From: Cytospora piceicola
Lineage: Eukaryota > Ascomycota > Sordariomycetes > Diaporthales > Cytosporaceae
Assembly (NCBI GenBank): GCA_023375675.1
Contig: JALQBC010000027.1
Span: forward strand, 186,001 to 250,000
DNA: 64,000 nucleotides
Direction of reading: 5' to 3'
The notes under the pieces are model-generated. The model saw only the letters and a program-made list of their open reading frames with translations. It was not told the origin of the DNA and made no database searches. A program made the translations under genes and the position numbers. Of this stretch, positions 33,249-42,412 are shown in pieces (position 1 is the stretch's first letter; the number at the start of each line of letters is the position of its first letter).

Positions 33249-33779
33249 TGGATTCTATGTATCAGAACACCCTGGTCGGAAATACGCAGAATCATGAAAT
33301 TGGAATTAGTAGGGTTGTGTGGCCGCTGCATGAAGAATGGCAATCACTAGGATTAGCAAGCAGCAGCTGCAACGCGTATCAAGGATGGCGTTCAGGAGGG
33401 CAAATACTGGGTATCAACGGCAACAGTTGGGTTTTTTCGAGGGACGAGTTGAGTCGGACCTTCATTTTCGAGTTTGTTTATAGGTCACTGGCATGTGTGC
33501 TCAGAATACCCACCACGCTCCTTCTCAAATCAACGAGATGATGATTATTGATGATTTTTGAAACCTTTCGACACTTAAGCGACACAAGTAACTACCTACT
33601 TAAGTAGGTAACCAATATTGTTCACCCTGTGTTTATTCCTGGCCCCCCAACAGCATCCACACCATTACACTGAGTGCCTACAATGAATCCCACTCGCGAA
33701 AGAGAAGACAATGGTAAGATGGTAAAGAGGAGAAAAAGCAGCAAAAAGAGAACCAGATGTTCTCAAGAAACAATTGATT
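33249..33779. other. Intergenic region before tRNA-Gly
   Basis: No gene. A 16-bp perfect palindrome ACCTACTTAAGTAGGT lies at 33594-33609. Confidence 0.5.
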
Positions 33780-33850
33780 TGCTTGTCCAGGGAGTCGAAC
33801 CCTGAGCTCAACCTTGGAAGGGTTGAATGTTACCGCTACACCAAACAAGC
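33780..33850 (-). tRNA. tRNA-Gly (anticodon UCC)
   Basis: On the minus strand the 71-nt sequence folds as a tRNA. The acceptor stem pairs GCTTGTT with GACAAGC (one G-T pair), with A as discriminator. The anticodon stem is CAACC/GGTTG with loop CTTCCAA, giving anticodon TCC (Gly, reading GGA/GGG). The T arm is CAGGG-TTCGACT-CCCTG with the canonical TTCGA. There is no intron. No CCA is encoded, as expected for a eukaryotic tRNA gene. It is independently transcribed by RNA polymerase III from its internal A and B boxes (B box GGTTCGACTCC). Confidence 0.95.
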
Positions 33851-34091
33851 TTGAAAGGTCAAATTCCTCAAGTCTTATATTTGTGGACTGGGAGTGGAGC
33901 CGCTCTATCCAGACAACATTGAATCTTGGGAAGCTCGGGCCGCCTCTCACTCAGTGGCGCGCTTCCCCATGTCCGTCCTCACGTGTAATCTTTTTTCCCC
34001 TGCTATGTGCCGTCAAATGTAGTAGGAGACAAGAAAGGTCAGGAATTACGTCTTTCTCTACTCGTTTCGTCCTACCAACCCAGGATCCGTT

Positions 34092-35162
34092 ATGGCCTTG
34101 AAGACGGCGGCGCCGATGGCTGCAGTGGCGGCTGCGACAGAGGGCCGTCTTGCAATCTCTCGGGAACATGCCCGCCAGCTTCGCGCCTTCAGCACATGTG
34201 ATGTGAGTTCCCGAGCGGAATACTAGACATTGTGGATCTATACTGATGCCATGTTTCAGGTTGGAGATGCGTTGGTGCGGCTTGGCTACAAGAACGGAGG
34301 GCTTTTACATGGGATTAGCTCAAGGGTGCCAGCCGCTGCCACTGGCACTCCATGGAAGATCTGTGGCCCAGCTTTGGTGCGTATTTCAATTTCACCAGTC
34401 TTCAAGACGACTGAGTTTTTATTCTTATTTTTTCTTTGGTGCTGGAAAGTCGTTCATGAGTCCTCTGTTTTTCTTTCGAATAAACACGCTAACGCATGGT
34501 AGCCGATCAGGATGTGTAGTTACGGGGGTGGTCCTGGCCCAGTCATGAAGCCTTTCGTGGAGTTCAGTGAGCCCGGAAAGATTATAATAATCGAGACGCC
34601 AGAGGGCAAGGCCTCAAAAGTGGCGGCCTGCTGGGGGGCGATAGAGTCCGTCAGGGCCAAGATGCTCCAGGCCGAGGGGGTAATCATAAGCGGCAACATG
34701 CGCCAAGTGAGCGACTGCTATGAGGTCGGCCTTCCGGTAAGCCATACGCGGCGCAACTGAGACTGAGCAGTGTTTCCGGCTCGAAACTCTGACAGTATCC
34801 CATATAGTCTTTGAGAGGACTGGCTGACTCGATATTTCGCACGACCGCAGGTATTCTCTCGGGGCACGGCCGCGTTAGGTACCAGGGAGTACATGCGCCT
34901 CGGCAAGGTCCGCGAGAAGATAACCATCGGCGGTATGGACGTCCACAACAACGACTTATTGCTGGCCGACGAGAACGGCGTCGTTGTCGTGTTGGAGCAG
35001 AAGCTCAAGCTGGTCATTGCCGCATGCGAGTACGGCGTGAAGCACAACAAGATGGTACGGCAGGCGATTGAGTCGGGAGCGACGACTGACGAAGCCTTTC
35101 TTCACGCGAGAACAATCCTGGGTAAAGATGCCAACGACAATATTGCCCCTTTACGACGGTAG
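34092..35162 (+). CDS. RraA-like family protein (HMG/CHA aldolase-like), altered metal site
   Basis: Four exons: join(34092..34202, 34260..34376, 34503..34736, 34851..35162), 257 aa. The introns are 57, 126 and 114 nt, with donors GTGAGT, GTGCGT and GTAAGC. The second ends GCTAACGCATGGTAG and is needed to remove a stop at 34500-34502. Family motifs in order: FSTCDVGDALVRLGYKNGG (about residues 33-51), KICGPAL, VAACWGAIESVRAKMLQAEG (about residues 116-135), ISGNMRQVSD and GLPVFSRGT. Homologues include 4-hydroxy-4-methyl-2-oxoglutarate aldolase/oxaloacetate decarboxylase, where a DGxxRD motif holds the substrate Arg and the Mg-binding Asp. Here this reads SGNMRQ: the Arg (143) is kept but the Asp is Gln (144). 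It may therefore be catalytically altered. An alcohol dehydrogenase gene follows 1.4 kb away on the other strand. Confidence 0.85.
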
Positions 35163-35329
35163 TCGGATCAAAGGCTGCAGGAGGACGAAAAGTTATACGC
35201 ATGGACGAGCATCTGGGGGAAGGTCTGACATAGGAGACAACGAGGATTCTATGCATATGGGTTGCAGTCCTCTTCCCCCTCCAGTATGCTTGGGTTGAGG
35301 GTTATCCCTCGACTCTGATATCGACCCTG

Positions 35330-35881
35330 TTGGACAACCCGGGGCCGTCAGGTGTAAGCAACCCAGCGGATATGGACTACACCAACATGGCAATACGGGT
35401 CAGAAACGCACAAGTCGACTACATCAGCAACTGCGGGGACTCTGAGTGTGGCCGGCCGTTGGGTCCACCGCTCGCGGTGGGTGGAAAGTGCATTGCTGAG
35501 TCGGAGAGCGACGGCGACTACGACGGCGAGTTCACTACCTAGGTACGGGAACATGGGCGATGCTACTCGATCAACATACCTTATGGTAAATGGCAAGGCT
35601 ATCTCGAACCAGGGCTTCGCGGGCAGATTCCCATCTTTGCTCTCAATCCAAGCTCCGTACATTCGGCCCCCCTGAGTATCGATGAAAACATTGGCCACAA
35701 TATCTCAAGGGCTCTTGATGTATTTGAAAGCGAAGGGGGCATCTACTTGGACACCGCAGTTGCCTATCTGGAAACTTTGACCGCACTCAAAAATCGCAAA
35801 ATAAATGGAACTCTACCAATCGAATCCCAATTCTTTTCGGACACAGCCAATGCGCCAAACCTTGGCGGCAATTACACTTGA
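35330..35881 (+). pseudogene. Hypothetical protein gene, probably broken by one in-frame TAG
   Basis: One plus-strand frame runs from 35330 to a TGA at 35879-35881 with a single interruption, TAG at 35540-35542. Before it the frame encodes a protein-like segment with GGKC (about residue 51). After it come GRCYSINIPYGKWQGY, QIPIFALNPSSV, LSIDENIGHNISRALDVFES and FFSDTANAPNLGGNYT, which look like real coding sequence on both sides of the stop. TAG could have arisen from CAG by a C-to-T change. Alternatively a 66-nt intron (donor GTGGGT at 35477, acceptor CCTAG at 35542) would skip the stop and keep the frame. The 5' end is unclear and no family name is certain. Confidence 0.4.
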
Positions 35882-36593
35882 CCTTCAGGAGTACGTTATC
35901 GGGCTTGCGTGCGTGCAAGGCTGGAAACGACAACGAGTTATTTCATCTTCCTTCGCTATCGTGGCCCATCAAGTACTCACGGGTTACGGCCACTTGAGCT
36001 CTGATATTACAGTCCCTCATCTCGCGGTTATCCAAGGCCATTCGGTCCCTAGCAGCTTCCAGCACGTCCATGATGGCTGTGTCGTCCTTTATTTCTTGCA
36101 TTACATGTGTTGTGGCTCCTCAACACCTACATACGGAGTGATATTGACCTCAACTGAGACACAGTGGCTCTTCCCGGTTCACCCAGACTCGCCTAGCGAA
36201 GTCCCACCTGTCAGCAGTGTTCACTTTTCTTGGCCTTGCTGGTCTGATGAGAATCAGCTCCACTGGTGCCTGCTACCCGATGCATTCCGTGGAAGCACGG
36301 ATCTACCTGCCCTACGTCAGTCTGTCGGAATACCACGCCCACGGGTCCGCAAGGTTACCTTGTGGGTTACAATGGCGTCTAGTATGTAGGATTTGGACCG
36401 TGGACCGCTTCGTTGATTGGTACTCTTGCAATGCATTAACTTGCTAAGGAGTAAGGCTTAATTGATTACGGAGACCTCGAAACTCCTGACTGCCATTGGC
36501 AATCCTATTGTCAACGGCTTCCATCTGGTCAAGGCTTGGTCGTCTTCATTGCTGTGCTTCTAACAGAACTCATAGACTCTCAATATCGCCCGC
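35882..36593. other. Intergenic region before the alcohol dehydrogenase 3' end
   Basis: A frame at 35805-36389 is open on the plus strand but overlaps the end of the preceding coding-like frame and has no family resemblance. I see no other feature. Confidence 0.45.
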
Positions 36594-37733
36594 CTAAGAA
36601 ACCAGGATTGGTTTGACGACCTTGCTATGCTTCAAGTCGGTAAGGACTTGAGACAGCTCTTCCATCTTGTAGTAGTGGACTAACTCGTCAAAGGGAAACT
36701 TCCCTGCCCTCCACAGCTTGATCAAGTACGGTATAAAGTTGCTCGGTACAGCGTCTCCTTGATGTGTTCCCCTGTAGTCGAACCCTCCGAGAAGCATCTC
36801 TGATACCATCAGGGGGGCTTCCGCGGCACCCCCTCCGACGCCGACCACCATCCCCCTTTTCTTGAGAGCAGAGGCGCCCTCCACAACAACGGAGCCAAGC
36901 CCGGCACAGTCAACAGCGAAGTTGACCCCTTTCCCATCGGTCCGTGCCTTTATCTCCGCCGCCACCTCGCCCTTCTTCTTGCCGGCCGAGCAGATGGTAC
37001 TCGTGGCGAAGCCCGACGGGATCATATCGAGCTTCTCCTGCCGGGTGTCCACCACGATCACCTGGGCCGGCGCGCTCAGCCCCGCCGCCAGGGCTGCCGC
37101 CATGCCAACGGCCCCGGCCCCGAAGATGGCAAAGGTCGATCCTGGCGACGGCTTGCACACGTTGATCACGGCCCCCGCCCCGGTCTGGACGCCGCAGCTC
37201 AGCGCGGCGAACAGCCTCAGCTCCTCGCGCGTCGCGTCCACCTTGACGGCGCTCGTGTCTCTGACCAGCGCGTGCCGGCCCATAGAGCTCTGGCCGAAGA
37301 AGAAGGACCTGAGCGGGACGCCGTCGGCGCCGTTGCAGACAACACCACTCGGATCGTCCTCGTCCCCGCTGAAGTGCCCGCGCTCGCGGCTGAAGTTCAG
37401 CTCGCCCATGGAGTCGCAGTAGGGGTTCTGCCCCGACGAGCACATGGCGCAGGCACCGCAGCTGCTGTAGTGCAGGACGACCTTGTCGCCGGGCCTGAAT
37501 GCCGACACCTTGGACCCCACCTGCTTTACGACACCCGCGCCCTCGTGCCCGAGGACCATGGGCGGCTGCGTGAAGAAGTGGCCCTCGGCGGCCTTGACGT
37601 CCGACGCGCAGACCGAGACGGCGACCGTCTCGACGAGCATCTCCCGGGCGCCTACCTGGTCGTAGTGGACGGTCTCCAGGGTGATGGGCCCGCCGGCCTC
37701 GCGGACCACGTACGACTGGCTTGTTACTGGCAT
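36594..37733 (-). CDS. Zinc-dependent medium-chain alcohol dehydrogenase
   Basis: Single-exon gene, 379 aa. Catalytic zinc ligands are Cys42 (VSVCASDV), His63 and Glu64 (GHEGAGVV), and Cys180 (ALSCGVQTGAGAV). The structural zinc lobe has four Cys at 92, 95, 98 and 106 (CGACAMCSSGQNPYC). The Rossmann nucleotide-binding motif is FAIFGAGAVGMAAALAAG (about residues 201-218), followed by VIVVDTRQEKL, whose Asp suggests NAD rather than NADP. The overall layout resembles class III and aryl-alcohol dehydrogenases. Substrate is unknown. It is transcribed toward the RraA-like gene (1.4 kb away), so a shared pathway is possible but not shown. No missing active-site residue was seen. Confidence 0.93.
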   Translation of the reverse strand: MPVTSQSYVVREAGGPITLETVHYDQVGAREMLVETVAVSVCASDVKAAEGHFFTQPPMVLGHEGAGVVKQVGSKVSAFRPGDKVVLHYSSCGACAMCSSGQNPYCDSMGELNFSRERGHFSGDEDDPSGVVCNGADGVPLRSFFFGQSSMGRHALVRDTSAVKVDATREELRLFAALSCGVQTGAGAVINVCKPSPGSTFAIFGAGAVGMAAALAAGLSAPAQVIVVDTRQEKLDMIPSGFATSTICSAGKKKGEVAAEIKARTDGKGVNFAVDCAGLGSVVVEGASALKKRGMVVGVGGGAAEAPLMVSEMLLGGFDYRGTHQGDAVPSNFIPYLIKLWRAGKFPFDELVHYYKMEELSQVLTDLKHSKVVKPILVS

Positions 37734-38860
37734 GGTCTAACGTAGCTGGGGTATCGGGTATGAAAAGATTCTATATTGAGTGACTGTAAGTTTATGTGGC
37801 TTTTGGTGTAGTTTTGACACATGGCACGAGGAGCTCTACACATCAGAGCAGATGAGTGAGATAACGATTTATGTATCGTATGTGTGTAGAACTTCGAATT
37901 ACATATGATAAATACGGGAGATAACCAAGGTAATTCATCGGATGTGGCCTAGTCCCACAGCCGCACCCACGCTACTGTACTCACTGCCAAATAAGGGTTT
38001 AGATATTAAGAGCAGGTCTTGCCATGAGAGAGCTATTGCTTCAGACTGAACGAAGCACCGTGGACCCTGTGAGGTGCGGAGAAGAAGACCCCACTAGCCT
38101 ATATGTAGGGATCATGTCGATCCACCGAGTAAACCCCCAGAGCCTGTCGATCTCTTCCCCTTCCACAGGTTAGCACGGACTGATGGTGGGCATGGGCCAG
38201 CTGCATGGCAATGGATATTTGTCTGGAAACCTCTCCCCCCCTACACTAATGTGTTGACGTGTCGTGCGGAGATACATGAGACATCCGGCAGCTAATCAAG
38301 GTAGCTGCTAATGACCAGCAGTTGATAAACCAGGGAGAATACTGAAACATTGAAATACATATGGATTTGCTCTACTCTAAATGGTGGCTTCTGAGGTTTC
38401 AATGTTGAGCAACTCATTGCTATCTTTGTTACACTTGGTACGGATACGCTCGGGGGGGGGGGGGGAGGCTGGAGGTCCCCAACGCAAACATATACGTGTG
38501 AGAATGACCATTATGGGCTTCATAAAAAGACTGTAGGCAACAATGGAACAATATAATAACGGAAAAAGACAATGAATCAACATCTTGGCTTATTCCCTCT
38601 TCAGGTCGCAAAGGTGTTGTCGGGTGAAGGTCGAGTACTATACGTGGTAACAATTCGAGTCTTTGTTTAGCTGAGACATATGTATCAAATGCAACTGGGG
38701 TTGAGGAAGTATTCTGAATTGATAATATATATACATGTTATGGCTTCCAAAAATGAACTCCGCAAAGCAAACTTCCTTCTGCAACTAGTCACACTTCCAG
38801 ACCATCTGGCGCATGAGTTCGACACCCCAGTGCCACGACCTCGTCCTCGGCCTCATTGTA
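37734..38860. other. 1.1-kb intergenic region with a 14-base G run
   Basis: Contains the alcohol dehydrogenase promoter at its left. A 14-base G homopolymer occupies 38452-38465. No gene recognised. Confidence 0.55.
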
Positions 38861-39454
38861 TCATGCCTTGACCTTTTTCTTCGGCGGTTGTTTTACTTTG
38901 TCGATGGCATCAGAATCTCGCTGTCGCCTCCAACCCCGACCTTCAGCCTCCTGATTGGCTTTATCTCCAACTTCATCAACCTTTTTGACGTCCTCCCATT
39001 TTACAATGCCAGGAACACAAATCGTCAATGAGTCCGGAGTGTTGTATTCCGGATCACCGTTGAAGTCCTCAGGATCAATGTGACCCTCCAAAATCACACG
39101 AAACACCTTCTTCTTCGTGATCGGATCTAAGGTCCCATCCAAGACTCCTCCCATCTGGCTCCAGTCTAGGCCGCCAAAGATTGGCTCCCGCATCGATCTC
39201 TTGGCTCTCTGGACCGTATCACCGCTGACGCAGCCCCAATGCCTGTAGCGATAGCCTGGGGGGATATAATAACAGGGTCTCTGAAGGGACCCTTGGGCAT
39301 CTGCTCCGGTCGCAGCGCGCCACCAGATCCTTTCGCCAAGGATGAGGTCTCCCTTGCGGATCTTTCGGTCCGGGTGGGGGCACTGCTGCGTGATGCAAAG
39401 GCGTCTGTTGTTTGGAGCCACTTCGACTCGCCAGGGAGTCTTTGCTTCTGGCAT
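38861..39454 (-). CDS. PARP-type zinc-finger-like nuclear protein
   Basis: 197 aa from the ATG at 39454. The frame is open 43 codons upstream, but that part is encoded by a CA-repeat tract (IHIHTHT) and is almost certainly leader. The N-terminal part has PWRVEVAPNNRRLCITQQC, KIRKGDLILGERI and YRYRHWGC, matching the PARP-type zinc finger pattern of a Cys pair, a KGxLxxG strand and a final H-x2-C. In PARP1 and DNA ligase III this finger recognises DNA breaks. The C-terminus is very basic and ends PPKKKVKA, a likely nuclear localisation signal. There is no catalytic domain, so it would be a small DNA-binding or adaptor protein. Fungal genes of this kind are mostly uncharacterised. Confidence 0.7.
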   Translation of the reverse strand: MPEAKTPWRVEVAPNNRRLCITQQCPHPDRKIRKGDLILGERIWWRAATGADAQGSLQRPCYYIPPGYRYRHWGCVSGDTVQRAKRSMREPIFGGLDWSQMGGVLDGTLDPITKKKVFRVILEGHIDPEDFNGDPEYNTPDSLTICVPGIVKWEDVKKVDEVGDKANQEAEGRGWRRQRDSDAIDKVKQPPKKKVKA

Positions 39455-40955
39455 GTTGGTTCTTGGTGTAACTGTGTGTGTGTGTATGTGTATGTTTATG
39501 TTTATGTGTGTGTGCGGTTTACAAGACCTGCAGCCTGTCAGGAGAGAAAATAAAATAGGAAATGGTATTTTGATGATGAACACTGCAGCTCTTGAATTCG
39601 CCTTTCTCAGCTGGATATTTCTGTATATTATATATTTTCAGCATTACATGTATACATTATTAGAAGCACAAGAAGCCTATAAAGTAGGCAAATAGAGGGC
39701 TTGTGGTTGTGGCGAGATACATCGTTGCCCAATCTTCAATTCTTTGTACATCTCTCAAAGCTTCTCATACTCTGTGAAATGCCACCCAGCCACATGCTTG
39801 GAAAACTTGTGAATGCATTGTTCCTGGCCCTGTGAGAAAGCCACGGTGGGTATGGGCAGTAGCCCCTAAAGGGGTTCTGGAAATCCATGTTGGTATCTGA
39901 AGACGGGGTGTCCGTACATGAAAGGAACTGACAAATGATGTGTAAGATATTATGAGCCGGGCTAGACACTTTTGGCAGGAATAGCAAACATCCTGGTAAC
40001 TGGAAACGGGATTGAACATGTCGATTCTCTATTCTTCTGTTTCAATACAGCACCTGAGTATTGTTCATCTAGCGGTGAGCTTGAACCTCTCACTTTCTTT
40101 CCACAAGTATGCTTGGCTTCACCTTGAATGTTGGCCAACTAACATAATGCACTTTCTCCCATAATTATGATATACACATCCACCGATCTTGGGATTGCGC
40201 TTTGCCAAACACCTTGACCTACACGAAAACTGTGGACGTTGGAAAATTGAATTCTATAGGGTCGCTCTCCAGGATTCGTATTAATATCCACGGGGTAACG
40301 GGTGTTCTGCTCGCAACTACGCCGCGCTTTCCACGTCTTGAATTTACCATCTGCAAATGACGTAGAAAAGTCGAAAGCATTTATTTAGGTGTTGACTATT
40401 GAAATAGTGCTCCAGGAGTGGCAATGCATGTGGTGTTGAGTATTGAAATAATGCTCCAGGAGTGGCAATGCATGTGGTGTTGAGGGCTGAAAAGTTGGAC
40501 ATGCTGGGACTGCAACCAGGCTCTCTCCAGTCACAAGTTGTGCGTATGCGCAAGTGCGTGTTGATGACCATATTCCACGTATAGGTAGGTGATGTTTTTG
40601 GAAAGGTTCTACAGCTACGAGTCTCCTGCGATAAAGCACGTAAATATGTTCAAGCCCAGCACTTACTAACCTTGCTCATAGGCTTGAACCAACATTGGCA
40701 AAAAGTAACGCGAGTTGAATTTTCTTCAGAATCATAAATCTCGTTGCAGTGGTAATACCATCAATCAGTCAGGCACGCGTCTCCGCTTGTCAACGTCGCA
40801 TGCGTCGTATCTTCGAGGCAACCAACCTCATCCGCCAATTCCCCTCTCCAAATCACCAATCCATCTCAATCCTAGAGCCTCGAACACCTCTCACATAGCC
40901 CCAGCGACAGCAGCAACGCCGAACGCAGCGGCGCCCACCACACCTCGATAACGTG
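39455..40955. other. 1.5-kb transition region between the last gene and the AT-rich block
   Basis: Contains a GT/TG-rich microsatellite near 39475-39514 (leader of the zinc-finger gene) and a 44-bp tandem duplication at 40389-40484. No convincing gene: frames at 39736-40019 and 40344-40639 on the minus strand have no family resemblance. Normal composition continues until about 40,955. Confidence 0.5.
40389..40484. repeat. 44-bp tandem repeat, 2.2 copies
   Basis: Units start at 40389 and 40433 with a partial third at 40477. Each begins GTGTTGA and contains GCTCCAGGAGTGGCAATGC. The two complete copies differ at only two positions, so the duplication looks recent. Confidence 0.9.
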
Positions 40956-41486
40956 AGGCGATAATTTCCGATTTTAGCAGGTTTCGGCTCCTAAGACATT
41001 ATCTTATATATGTTTCTAGAGTGTATTTTCGAGTATAATATATATTTCTAAAGTATATTTCGAGGTTAAGACCTGTTTCTAAAGTAATTTCGATATCTAC
41101 CTTAAAACAGGTTTTTAGAGTATATACATCTCGAGCATTTTCGAAGTAAGACCCTTTATCTGGCCCCTTCCCTTTAAGGCTAGAACTGTTCCCGTAAAGG
41201 TTAAGGGTTTTACAGCCTATATAGCCTTAGCGCTTACCTCGGTAGTCGGGCCCGTTCTAGGGTTTTATTAGGCGGCGTACTTACGTCGAACCCTTAGCTA
41301 TATAAACTTACTTCTTTACCCCTTCGTCTTTAATTCTATTCTTCTTTCTTATAACTAACTTTTTTAACCTTTTAGCCGTTAGCTCGTACTAATAAGTGTT
41401 AACTTAAAATTAAAGGTTAAAACTATAAAACAGATCTAAAAGCTAAATCGAAAATACTGTTTAAAAAAGAAAAGGCTAAGGTAAAG

Positions 41487-41540
41487 TTAAAGGCTTCGGC
41501 TAAGTTAAAAGCCTCGGCTAAGCTAAAAGCTTCGGCCGAG
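41487..41540 (+). repeat. 18-bp tandem repeat, three copies
   Basis: Three units (41487, 41505, 41523) of the form YTAAARGCYTCGGCYRAG. In one frame they encode a repeated six-residue L-K-A-S-A-K/E unit, so they were probably once part of a coding region. Confidence 0.85.
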
Positions 41541-42189
41541 CTTTCTACCTTATCTTACCGTTCGGGTAGGAAAAGGCTAAGTAGTATTACCGCTTTAAGT
41601 AGCGATAATAAGTAGCCCGGACTTAATACGCTTACTAATATCGTATTTAATAATACGTATAAAGCTTAAAAGACCGGAGCCGCTAATACTATTACGATCT
41701 AGTTTCCGTAAGACTATTTTAAACTAAACCGGGACCTAGAGATACTACTCGCTCTTCCGGACCTAAAATAATTCCCGGAGGTTATCGATAAGGCGACGTT
41801 TAAAGCTATCGCTAATACCTTAAGTATATCGTAAAAGTATAGGCTCTTTATAAATTTCGGATTCCTACCTATATATAAGATCTATACTAAAGAGAATAAA
41901 AGTAACCGCTTAATTTTAGATTAATAAAACCCGGTACCGGACGCTTTTACTTTTTAAAAGAAGCAGCCTCGGAGCCTTTTTAAGGATAAAGTAAAAAGTA
42001 ACCTTAACTTTATTAGCTATAAGTATAATAAAATTACGTTATTTTACTCGCTTATAGCTATTAAAAAGAGTACGGAAATCGTCGGCAAGATTTTTAGCCT
42101 TAATAAAGTAAAATATATATATATATATTAGACTTATATCGGTAAGTAAGCGACCTCTTTCCTTTATATCCGGTTAGTACTAAATAATA

Positions 42190-42412
42190 CCGACGAACCT
42201 TAATAATTTTAACACTATTTAGTACTAACAGACTTCGATAATCTTATACTATTTAGTATTAACAGACCTCGATAATCTTAGCACTATTTAGTACTAATAA
42301 GACTTAAATAAACTTAGCACTATTTAATACTAACGGACTTTAATAAACTTAGTACTATTTAGTGCTAACAGACCTCGATGATTTTAATACTATTTAGTGC
42401 TAACTATCTATA
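42190..42412. repeat. ~35-bp tandem repeat with ACTATTTAGTACTAAC core, six copies
   Basis: Cores start at about 42214, 42248, 42283, 42319, 42354 and 42389 (period 34-36). Between cores the units carry AGACYTCGATAATCTTA-like sequence. A diverged relative with the same core occurs at about 46107-46250. Confidence 0.85.
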
